Below, piece by piece: positions 1 to 5,257 of a stretch of DNA of 5,257 nucleotides (within the stretch, counting starts at the first letter, position 1; each line of letters opens with the position of its first letter). Under the pieces are notes generated by a model. It ran no database searches, was not told the DNA's origin, and worked only from the letters and a program-made list of their open reading frames with translations. The stretch covers positions 1 through 5,257 of the forward strand of contig JAKAWN010000466.1 in NCBI GenBank assembly GCA_021827245.1, in the 5' to 3' direction. This DNA comes from Acidobacteriota bacterium. Its GTDB lineage: Bacteria; Acidobacteriota; Terriglobia; UBA7540. The translations under genes were made by a program, and so were the position numbers.

Positions 1-605
1 CCTGCGGCTCCCGAACCCGCCTGCGGCGATGATGTTCAAACCCAAAGCCGCCTCCGGCGATGATGCTGATTTACTGTCCCATCGGCGTCTGTTCAAATTT
101 ATACGTTTTTAAATGCGCGAGGACAGCAGTCCGCCCGCGGCCTGCCCTCCCCTCCGGGAGGCCTGCATATAAGGCAAAAGATCTCGGCCAGGTCTTGGCG
201 GACGGGCCACTCGGAAGGTGGCGGTCCCGGCTCAAGTTGCCGTTAAACGGCCTACTCTTTCCCTGCCAGATCACATTCGGGATGCAGGCCGTAAGAATGG
301 CACGCCGACTATACAGCCATCTGGCAACTGACGGCGGACAGGATACGCAAACTGCCGAGATAATTTCGGAGTCGGCATCCGCCCAGTGCCATCCAGAGCC
401 CCTTCCGAGCTTAGATCGTCATCTCCCCTCTGGTGATGCACCGCATAGGTCATTTCTAGACTGCTCGATTTCGGGCATGAGGCCCCCAGGATTGTGAATG
501 CAATTTTCCCCATGTCCGAGACCTCAATTCCGGCGAACAAGGTGGAAGCGCTGTAATGTCTCACTGAAGATGAGCATGATAATGGATTGAAATGGTCGAA
601 GAGTT
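1..605. other. Upstream region without a supportable gene
   Basis: I find no convincing coding region here. The open frames on either strand have compositions unlike real proteins, match no family I recognise and lack ribosome binding sites. Visible structure is limited to a 17-bp near-repeat at 18-34 and 49-65, a small GC-rich inverted repeat at 146-161 (CCTCCC / GGGAGG around CTCC) and a perfect short palindrome at 239-251 (GCCGTT-A-AACGGC). None is followed by a T-run typical of an intrinsic terminator. The stretch may contain the end of an upstream transcription unit or decayed sequence, but the sequence alone does not decide this. Confidence 0.5.
18..65. repeat. Two 17-bp near-identical repeats, period 31
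   Basis: Positions 18-34 (CGCCTGCGGCGATGATG) and 49-65 (CGCCTCCGGCGATGATG) differ by one base. Each begins with a tiny hairpin, CGCC-NNC-GGCG-like, followed by ATGATG. A further partial copy (CCTGCGGC) sits at 1-8 at the window edge, so the array may extend leftward out of view. It could be an intergenic repeat element or the remains of a coding repeat. No function can be assigned. Confidence 0.5.
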
Positions 606-609
606 TTTC

Positions 610-638
610 TTGACTTGTTGTCTGAGACGCGTTATATT
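610..638 (+). promoter_or_regulatory. Sigma70-type promoter for the tetR gene
   Basis: A -35 hexamer TTGACT at 610-615 is separated by exactly 17 bp from a -10 hexamer TATATT at 633-638. Each differs from the consensus by one base. The expected transcription start is about 644-646, giving a leader of roughly 20 nucleotides before the ATG at 667. The start region lies inside the palindrome at 638-655, which fits direct repression by the encoded TetR protein. This promoter could drive the regulator together with the downstream exporter genes. Confidence 0.72.
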
Positions 639-655
639 GTGAATATCTAATCACA
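638..655. promoter_or_regulatory. Probable TetR operator O1
   Basis: TGTGAATATCTAATCACA is an imperfect palindrome with TGTGA / TCACA arms. It overlaps the last base of the -10 hexamer and covers the predicted transcription start, and it ends 11 bp before the tetR start codon. It shares 13 of 18 positions with the palindrome at 1282-1299 in the only other sizeable gap of the operon. The shared half-site is approximately GTGAWTA. That the neighbouring TetR protein binds it is an inference from position, symmetry and recurrence. Confidence 0.7.
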
Positions 656-666
656 AAGAAGAAGTA

Positions 667-1266
667 ATGGCTCTGGAAAAACTTGATACCAGAATCCGAA
701 AGGAACAGATCATCGAGGCCGCGCTGGGACTGATTGCTGCACACGGCGTCCGTCGGCTGAGCATGGCTGCGATCGCACGCCGCGTCGGCCTGGTTCCCTC
801 CGCTCTCTACCGGCATTTTGGGAGCAAGCAGGAGATCCTGGAGGCAGCGGTCCAGTTGGTCGGGCAGCGCGCAGGCGAGAATCTGAAGGCGGTTCGCAAA
901 CTTACTCCGACCTCCCTGGGCCGCATGGAACTGCTTTTCGGCCGGATTATCAAGATGATACGGGATCTTCATGCGATGCCGCGCATTATATTTTCCGAGG
1001 GAATGTCCACCGGCCACCCAGAAGCGAAACGCCAGGCTTATGAACTGCTGAAGGGCGTCCTGAAAGGGATTGAGGAGATCGTTCTCGAAGGGCAGGAGCA
1101 CGGCGAGATCCGCACGGATATCGATGCCAAGTCGCTTTCGGTGATGTTCTGGGGAATGATTCCCGCAGCGGTTATCCTGTGGCATATGAGCGACGGCCAG
1201 TTCGACGTAACACGACACGCAAAGAAATCCTGGGAATTGTTTCGGGAAGGGATCCGGGCTGGCTGA
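667..1266 (+). CDS. TetR/AcrR-family transcriptional regulator
   Basis: This 199-residue protein has the usual TetR-family length. Helices 1-3 form the N-terminal DNA-binding domain at about residues 10-57. The helix-turn-helix spans about 31-50 (LSMAAIARRVGLVPSALYRHF), followed by the family-typical FGSKQEIL that starts helix 4. The rest, about 65-199, is the helical ligand-binding and dimerisation domain and shows no recognised signature. By position it resembles CecR (YbiH), the regulator of the ybhGFSR efflux operon, but residue similarity to CecR was not tested, so no symbol is given. The ATG at 667 sits 12 bp after operator O1. The ribosome binding site is weak (GAAG at 661-664). The twin palindromes before this gene and before the adaptor gene suggest autorepression and repression of the exporter, relieved by a ligand that may also be the export substrate. 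Confidence 0.93.
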   Translation: MALEKLDTRIRKEQIIEAALGLIAAHGVRRLSMAAIARRVGLVPSALYRHFGSKQEILEAAVQLVGQRAGENLKAVRKLTPTSLGRMELLFGRIIKMIRDLHAMPRIIFSEGMSTGHPEAKRQAYELLKGVLKGIEEIVLEGQEHGEIRTDIDAKSLSVMFWGMIPAAVILWHMSDGQFDVTRHAKKSWELFREGIRAG

Positions 1267-1281
1267 TTTCTTGGCACAGAA

Positions 1282-1299
1282 TGTGAATAATAATTCACT
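1282..1299. promoter_or_regulatory. Probable TetR operator O2 before the adaptor gene
   Basis: TGTGAATAATAATTCACT contains perfect GTGAAT / ATTCAC arms around AATA (1283-1298). It lies in the 44-bp gap between the regulator and the adaptor gene and resembles O1 at 638-655. A promoter here is less clear. A weak candidate is TTCTTG at 1268-1273 with TAATTC at 1291-1296 (17-bp spacer), whose -10 would be inside the operator. O2 may therefore control a second promoter, or act as a roadblock or auxiliary site to transcription from 610-638. Confidence 0.68.
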
Positions 1300-1310
1300 T
1301 CGGAGCAGAA

Positions 1311-2501
1311 ATGACGGTTGAGAGTTTAAGAAAAAAGATTGCCAGGCTCCGGCTTTACAGAAATCGGCTGGTTCTCTTGGCAATTGCTGCACTTGTGGCC
1401 GTGGCAGCCTTCGCCTGGTTCGGGTTGTGGTCGTGGAATGCTGGCAAACCGATTCGCGTCTCGGGCAATATCGAAGTAACCGATGCAGAGCTAAGTTTCC
1501 AGATTCCCGGCCGCGTGGAAGCACGGCTGGTAGACGAAGGGCAGACGGTGACTGAGGGCCAGACCGTGGCGCTGCTCGACAACAGAGAACTCTCACAGGA
1601 AGTGAACCGCAACAAGGCGGAGGTCGAGGCCGCGCGGGCCGCTCTCGCCGAGCTTGAGGCTGGGTCACGCCCGGAAGAGATCGCAGAGGCACGCGCCGCG
1701 GCGAGCAAGGCCAAATCGCGCCTGGAGGAACTGGAAGCCGGGTCGCGCCCGCAGGAGATCGCGGCGGGCGAGGCAGCGTATCAAAGCGCGCGCGCAGAGG
1801 CCAAACGCCTGGCAGACGACTTCGACCGTTACAGCGGACTCTACAGGAAACAGTTGGTTTCCACACAGCAATATGAGGCCGCCCGAACAGCATCTGAAAT
1901 GGCCGACGCGCGCGCGCGCCAGGCAAAAGAGCAAATGGACCTTTTGAAGGAAGGTCCCCGCAAGGAAGAGATCGCTCAGACTCACGACGCGTACGCGCAG
2001 GCGGAGCAGCGTTACACGCTGGTTAAAATCGGACCACGCCGGGAAGACATCGAGCAGGCGCGGGCGCGTCTGGATCAAGCGCGAGAATCGCTGGCACTCT
2101 CGGAAACGCGGCTCGGGTATACCACGCTGGTTTCCCCGATGTCGGGCATGGTGCTTTCAAAAAGCATCGAGCCCGGTGAGTACGTCTCCGCTGGCACGCC
2201 GATTGTGACCGTGGCCGATCTTGTAAACGCCTGGCTTCGTGCCTATGTGAACGAGACGGATCTGGGCCGTGTGAAGCTCGGGCAGCCAGTGTGTGTGATC
2301 ACCGACACCTACCCCGGCAAGGCATACGAAGGTCGCATCTCATTCATCTCATCGCAGGCCGAGTTCACCCCCAAAAGTGTGCAGACGGAGAAAGTGCGGG
2401 TGAAATTGGTTTACCGCATCAAGGTGGACATCAAAAACCCCAACATGGAGCTGAAGCCCGGAATGCCGGCAGACGCGGAAATCCCGACGGGAGGCAAATA
2501 A
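1311..2501 (+). CDS. HlyD/YbhG-type periplasmic adaptor (membrane fusion) protein
   Basis: This 396-residue adaptor links an inner-membrane ABC exporter to the periplasm and, presumably, an outer-membrane channel. A basic N-terminus precedes one hydrophobic anchor at about 20-41. The first half of the biotinyl-lipoyl-like domain follows at about 48-90 (IPGRVEARLVDEGQTVTEGQ). A long alanine/glutamate-rich helical hairpin runs from about 92 to 266. The second lipoyl half is at about 270-300 (TTLVSPMSGMVLSKSIEPGEYV), and a beta-barrel domain runs to the end. The segment AEFTPKSVQT...LVYRIKV at 350-371 closely matches E. coli YbhG as I remember it. YbhG has 332 residues; most of the excess here lies in duplicated 26-residue blocks in the hairpin. 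The start is ATG 1311 with weak SD GGAG (1302-1305). The stop codon overlaps the next ATG by one base, implying translational coupling. Confidence 0.93.
   Translation: MTVESLRKKIARLRLYRNRLVLLAIAALVAVAAFAWFGLWSWNAGKPIRVSGNIEVTDAELSFQIPGRVEARLVDEGQTVTEGQTVALLDNRELSQEVNRNKAEVEAARAALAELEAGSRPEEIAEARAAASKAKSRLEELEAGSRPQEIAAGEAAYQSARAEAKRLADDFDRYSGLYRKQLVSTQQYEAARTASEMADARARQAKEQMDLLKEGPRKEEIAQTHDAYAQAEQRYTLVKIGPRREDIEQARARLDQARESLALSETRLGYTTLVSPMSGMVLSKSIEPGEYVSAGTPIVTVADLVNAWLRAYVNETDLGRVKLGQPVCVITDTYPGKAYEGRISFISSQAEFTPKSVQTEKVRVKLVYRIKVDIKNPNMELKPGMPADAEIPTGGK
1662..2108 (+). repeat. Two pairs of 78-bp in-frame repeats in the adaptor hairpin
   Basis: Each unit encodes a 26-residue block starting with a G-x-R-x-E-[ED]-I motif. 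The first pair is 1662-1739 and 1740-1817 (Gly118 and Gly144, GSRPEEIA and GSRPQEIA). The second pair is 1953-2030 and 2031-2108 (Gly215 and Gly241, GPRKEEIA and GPRREDIE). The first pair is still similar in DNA at its start (20 of the first 23 bases agree), while the second pair has diverged more. The pairs lie in the descending and ascending arms of the predicted helical hairpin, so both arms are lengthened equally. Confidence 0.75.
2490..2494 (+). promoter_or_regulatory. Ribosome binding site that fixes the ATPase 1 start
   Basis: GGAGG lies 6 bp upstream of ATG 2501, inside the last codons of the adaptor gene. The reading frame stays open upstream to an ATG at 2291, but that extra 70 codons would overlap the adaptor gene and show no ABC homology. 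This site and the TAATG stop-start overlap therefore favour 2501. Confidence 0.8.
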
Positions 2502-3436
2502 TGGAAGCCATCCGGACAGAATCCTTGACCAAAAGTTTCGGCGGGCTGACGGCCGTGGATGGCGTGACGCTCACCGTGGAAGAAGGAGAAATCTTCGGGC
2601 TCGTAGGCCCTGACGGCGCGGGCAAAACCACAACCATGCGGCTGCTGAGCGCCATTATGGACCCGACTTCAGGCGACGCATGGGTGGCCGGCCATCATAC
2701 GGTGCGAGAGGCCGAGGCGGTGAGCAATGATATCGGGTACATGAGCCAACGGTTCGGCCTCTACCCGGACCTGACGGTTGCGGAGAACATCGATTTCTAC
2801 GCCGACATCTACGGCGTGCCGCGCCGGAAACGCCAGGAAAAGATCGAACAGCTTCTGGCCTTCAGCAACCTGACGACTTTCAAAAAGCGCCTGGCGGGAA
2901 ATCTTTCCGGCGGAATGAAGCAGAAGCTGGGCCTGGCGTGCGCGCTGATCCACACGCCGAGGGTGCTGTTTCTTGACGAGCCCACCAACGGCGTCGATCC
3001 ATCATCCCGTCGAGATTTCTGGCGGATCCTTTATCAGCTTCTGCACGAGCACGTCACCATTTTTGCTTCCACCACTTATCTCGATGAGGCCGAGCGCGCC
3101 AATCGCATTGCGCTGATGCATCACGGCAAACTTATCGCCGTGGGCACTCCGGGCGAGGTGAAGAAGATGATGCGCGGCGGCATCCTGGAGGTCCGTGCTT
3201 CAGAGCCGCGCCGGGCCACAGTGATTCTTCGCGAACAACTGGGCGCGGGGTCGGTCGGCCTTTTCGGCGACCGCGTCCATGTGGCCATCGCGGAACCGGA
3301 AGCCTTCCGGCCGCAGATTGAGCAGTTGATGGCCTGTGCAGGGGTCGAGATCACAAGCCTTCGCCTGGTCGAACCCTCGCTTGAAGATGTTTTTGTTTCC
3401 GTACTCGCCCGAAAGGATGCAGAGCAGCAGCAATGA
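2501..3436 (+). CDS. ABC exporter ATPase 1 (YbhF N-terminal-half type)
   Basis: This 311-residue ATP-binding subunit would energise the ABC-2 permease encoded downstream, acting at the cytoplasmic face. Walker A is GPDGAGKT (36-43), the Q-loop glutamine is Q83, the signature is LSGGM (135-139) and Walker B is VLFLDEP (155-161) with catalytic Glu160. The switch position usually held by histidine is Thr192 (STTYLDEAE). The GPDGAGKTT Walker A and the STxYLDEAE switch also occur in the first half of E. coli YbhF as I remember it, so this is probably a family trait rather than damage. The C-terminal region, about 222-311, ends with the SLEDVFVSVL motif common in drug-export ATPases of this group. 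It starts at ATG 2501 after GGAGG, overlaps the adaptor stop by 1 bp and overlaps the next gene by 4 bp (ATGA). YbhF itself joins two such domains in one chain, whereas here they are separate. Confidence 0.94.
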   Translation: MEAIRTESLTKSFGGLTAVDGVTLTVEEGEIFGLVGPDGAGKTTTMRLLSAIMDPTSGDAWVAGHHTVREAEAVSNDIGYMSQRFGLYPDLTVAENIDFYADIYGVPRRKRQEKIEQLLAFSNLTTFKKRLAGNLSGGMKQKLGLACALIHTPRVLFLDEPTNGVDPSSRRDFWRILYQLLHEHVTIFASTTYLDEAERANRIALMHHGKLIAVGTPGEVKKMMRGGILEVRASEPRRATVILREQLGAGSVGLFGDRVHVAIAEPEAFRPQIEQLMACAGVEITSLRLVEPSLEDVFVSVLARKDAEQQQ

Positions 3437-4404
3437 ACCTGGCTAAAGCAGATAGGGTTGTCGTCGTGAAGAATCTCGAGCGGCGTTTCGGCTCTTTTCT
3501 GGCCGTAAATCGCATCAGCCTGGAAGTTTCGAAGGGGGAAATACTCGGATTTCTCGGACCGAACGGCGCGGGCAAGTCCACCACCATCCGAATTCTGTGC
3601 GGTATCCTGGCGCCAAGCGGGGGCAGCGGCACAGTTGCCGGGTTTGACATCTGGACGCAGTCCGAAGAGATCAAGAGCCACATCGGCTACATGAGCCAGA
3701 AATTTTCCCTCTATGAAGACCTGACAGTCGAAGAGAACATCGATTTTTATAGCGGCATCTACCGCATCCCACCGGAAAAGAAAAGGGAACGCAAGACATG
3801 GGTGATCGAAATGGCCGGGCTCACCGAGCACCGCCACACGCTCACTGGCAACCTCTCCAGCGGCTGGAAGCAGCGGCTGGCTCTGGGTTGCGCCACGATG
3901 CATGAGCCTGCCATCATTTTTCTTGATGAGCCGACATCTGGCGTCGATCCCAATAGCCGCCGCCGGTTCTGGGATCTGATCTACGACCTCGCCGGCCGCG
4001 GCGTCACCATCTTTGTCACCACCCACTACATGGACGAAGCGGAATATTGCGACCGCATTGCGCTGATTTATCGCGGCGAAGTGATCGCCGAGGGCCCGCC
4101 GGAGGTGCTGAAAACTCAATTCATGCAGGAGGATGTGCTGGAAATAGCCTGCGACCGGCCCCAGGACGCCATGGGGGAAATCCGAAACCTTGTCGGCGTC
4201 AAGGAGGTGGCGCTATTCGGCAAATATCTCCACGCGGTGGCCGAAGGCAGAGATGTAGCGGGGTTGGTGAAAGAGGCACTCGCCCGGAGCGGATTCGTTG
4301 TTGAAAAGATCGAGAAAATAGTTCCTTCGATGGAAGACGTTTTCGTCTCGCTCATCGAAGCGCACGATCATTCGGACCGCCCCGTACAGGAGGTGCAGGG
4401 ATGA
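3433..4404 (+). CDS. ABC exporter ATPase 2 (YbhF C-terminal-half type)
   Basis: This 323-residue ATPase is the presumed partner of the preceding one. Walker A is GPNGAGKST (42-50), the Q-loop glutamine is Q89, Walker B is IIFLDEP (161-167) with catalytic Glu166, and the switch histidine is His198 (TTHYMDEAEYCDRI). The signature is degenerate: LSSGW at 141-145 instead of LSGGQ. The block KQRLAL...MHEP...LDEPTSGVDP...TTHYMDEAEYCDRI closely parallels the second half of E. coli YbhF, which also lacks a normal LSGGQ there (LPLGF as I remember it). The C-terminus carries SMEDVFVSLIEAHD. The ATG at 3433 overlaps the upstream stop by 4 bp (ATGA). No strong Shine-Dalgarno precedes it, so translation probably depends on coupling to ATPase 1. 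The stop overlaps the permease ATG by 4 bp. Confidence 0.94.
   Translation: MNLAKADRVVVVKNLERRFGSFLAVNRISLEVSKGEILGFLGPNGAGKSTTIRILCGILAPSGGSGTVAGFDIWTQSEEIKSHIGYMSQKFSLYEDLTVEENIDFYSGIYRIPPEKKRERKTWVIEMAGLTEHRHTLTGNLSSGWKQRLALGCATMHEPAIIFLDEPTSGVDPNSRRRFWDLIYDLAGRGVTIFVTTHYMDEAEYCDRIALIYRGEVIAEGPPEVLKTQFMQEDVLEIACDRPQDAMGEIRNLVGVKEVALFGKYLHAVAEGRDVAGLVKEALARSGFVVEKIEKIVPSMEDVFVSLIEAHDHSDRPVQEVQG
4388..4393 (+). promoter_or_regulatory. Ribosome binding site of the permease gene
   Basis: AGGAGG lies 7 bp before ATG 4401, inside the end of the ATPase 2 gene. It is the strongest Shine-Dalgarno in the operon and is still intact although the permease frame it serves is broken. Confidence 0.8.
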
Positions 4405-5141
4405 ATTATCGCCGCGCCTGGGCCATTGCGCGAAAAGAATTCCTACACGTGCTTCGCGACCCGCGGAGCCTGGGCATGGCAATCGCCATGCCAATGTTCC
4501 TTTTGCTGCTTTACGGATCTGCGCTGACCCTCGATGTGGACAACGTTCCCTTGGTGGTCTGGGACCAGAGCCAGACGCCCGCGAGTCGCCGGTTCATCAG
4601 CCGTTTCGGAGGATCGCGCTATTTTTCGATCAAAGGTTACGGCTGGAACTAGCCGGAGCTTGAGCGCGAGATCGATTCCGGCGACGCGATGGCGGCCCTG
4701 GTAGTGCCAAGAGATTTTGCGGACCGGATTCAGTCAGGCAGGCTGGCTTCGCTTCAATTGATCGTGGACGGAAGCGATTCCAACACGGCGACGCTCACCG
4801 TGGCTTACGCCGACTCTGTGACCCGCGCCTACTCGCAGGATCTGAGACTGCAGGAAATGCGCCGCCTCGGCGGCACGGCGCTCAATGCGCCCGTCGATTT
4901 CCGCCCGCGCGTCTGGTTCAATCCGGAACTCGAATCCCGCTACTACATTATTCCCGGCCAGATTGCAGTGATCATGATGGTGATCGCGGCATTGCTGACG
5001 TCGCTGACCGTGGCGCGAGAATGGGAGCGCGGCACGATGGAGCAACTGATTTCCACACCCGTGACGGGCCGAGAACTGATCCTGGGAAAACTGCTTCCTT
5101 ACTTTTCGATTGGCGTGGTTGATATGGTACTTGCCGTGCTA
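4401..5141 (+). pseudogene. ABC-2 permease (YbhS-like), stop at codon 84 and cut by an insertion sequence
   Basis: This is an ABC-2 family membrane subunit that would form the export channel with the two ATPases. A cytoplasmic N-terminus (RRAWAIARKEFLHVLRDPRSL) leads into TM1 at about 24-42, then a large periplasmic loop, then TM2 at about 183-203 (IIPGQIAVIMMVIAALLTSL). The family-typical AREWERGTMEQLISTPVTGRELILGK follows at 205-229, and the start of TM3 comes next. Codon 84 is TAG (4650-4652); homologous sequence resumes immediately in the same frame (PELEREIDSGDAMAALVVPRDFA). At codon 247 homology ends at the insertion-sequence edge and the frame stops after five unrelated residues. YbhS is about 377 residues, so the last third with its remaining membrane helices is missing. 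A restart at internal ATG 4689 has no good ribosome binding site and would lack TM1. The product is very probably non-functional. Confidence 0.9.
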
Positions 5142-5257
5142 GAGCGGTTCCATTTATAATGTAGCGTAATGGGCGCTAAAAAAGAAGCCTTTGCAATCGG
5201 CCGTGGAAATCGCGTCGAAAGCGGTCTTGGCCGCCCGCAACAGTTCGTCCGGGGTGC
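5142..5257 (-). mobile_element. End of an IS630-like insertion sequence (continues past the window)
   Basis: Permease homology stops at CTAG (5139-5142), and the following sequence encodes a transposase C-terminus on the opposite strand. IS630-family elements insert at TA, often within CTAG, so the TA at 5140-5141 is the likely duplicated target and 5142 the first base of the element. A subterminal inverted repeat TAGCG / CGCTA (5162-5166 and 5174-5178, 7-bp spacer) lies near the tip. The other end is outside the window, so the inverted repeat and target duplication cannot be verified. Confidence 0.75.
5154..5257 (-). CDS. Transposase C-terminus, IS630-family-like (partial)
   Basis: The minus strand reads 33 codons to a TAA at 5156-5154. 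The visible residues are TPDELLRAAKTAFDAISTAD followed by CKGFFFSAHYATL. The pattern of a helical A-x-x-AFDAI segment, then DC-x-GFF and a terminal xHYAT, is typical of the extreme C-terminus of DDE transposases of the IS630 group, where the stop codon lies within a few bases of the element end. The DDE catalytic residues are not in the window. It points away from the permease, and its stop lies only about 12 bp from the proposed element edge. Confidence 0.75.
   Translation of the reverse strand, partial: TPDELLRAAKTAFDAISTADCKGFFFSAHYATL

Noticed and set aside
146..161. GC-rich inverted repeat as an intrinsic terminator
   Set aside because: There is no T-run on either side, and the stem of 6 bp is short.
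60..497. A 145-codon plus-strand frame in the upstream region
   Set aside because: There is no ribosome binding site, no recognisable domain and an erratic composition, and a competing minus-strand frame over the same bases is equally unconvincing.
493..508. Possible third operator (TGTGAAT at 493-499)
   Set aside because: Only one half-site is present. The opposite half (ATTTTCC) does not match, and no promoter or gene start is near.
271..1926. A 551-codon open frame on the minus strand
   Set aside because: It runs antisense through the well-supported TetR and adaptor genes, has a low-complexity Arg/Pro/Ser-rich composition and matches no family. Long antisense frames of this kind are common opposite GC-rich genes.
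2291..2500. Extended start for ATPase 1
   Set aside because: The added 70 residues overlap the adaptor gene out of frame and have no ABC-domain character. ATG 2501 has a strong ribosome binding site and the expected N-terminus.
3121..4119. A 332-codon minus-strand frame
   Set aside because: It is a shadow of the two ATPase genes, whose motifs are unambiguous on the plus strand.
4689..5159. Separate gene starting at the internal ATG
   Set aside because: Its sequence is the direct in-frame continuation of the permease, it lacks a good ribosome binding site, and its last five codons are insertion-sequence DNA.
1..5257. CRISPR array, tRNA or rRNA genes
   Set aside because: No regularly spaced repeats with unique spacers and no recognisable tRNA or rRNA segments were seen on either strand.

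Overview
This is a bacterial window of moderately high GC, almost certainly from a Gram-negative (diderm) organism because it encodes a membrane-anchored periplasmic adaptor. The phylum cannot be fixed from the sequence. The gene order TetR regulator / HlyD-type adaptor / two ABC ATPases / ABC-2 permease matches the cecR-ybhG-ybhF-ybhS-ybhR drug-efflux arrangement of enterobacteria. Here the double ATPase YbhF is encoded as two separate genes, and the first permease gene is broken.

Region by region: 1-605 holds no gene I can support, only short repeats and small palindromes. At 610-638 there is a good sigma70-type promoter whose start region is covered by an 18-bp imperfect palindrome. The tetR-family gene follows (667-1266). 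A second copy of the same palindrome lies in the 44-bp gap before the adaptor gene, so the regulator probably represses both itself and the exporter genes. Adaptor, ATPase 1, ATPase 2 and permease (1311-5141) are tightly coupled, with overlaps of 1, 4 and 4 bp, and were evidently one operon.

The permease has two independent lesions. An in-frame amber codon lies at codon 84 (4650-4652). The gene is then cut at codon 247 by the end of an insertion sequence whose minus-strand transposase C-terminus (5154-5257) looks like the IS630 family. If a second permease (ybhR-like) exists, it would lie beyond the insertion sequence, outside this window.

Working model (inference): the adaptor and a heterodimeric ATPase pair with one canonical and one degenerate ATP site would power an ABC-2 permease pair moving a hydrophobic or toxic compound across the envelope, induced by a ligand of the TetR protein. 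The upstream genes look intact while the permease is dead, so this is an exporter caught in decay unless another permease substitutes. I see no wholly new system. The most informative observations are the matched operator pair, the way the unusual ATPase residues all fall on one composite ATP site, the equal 26-residue duplications in both arms of the adaptor hairpin, and the double inactivation of the permease.
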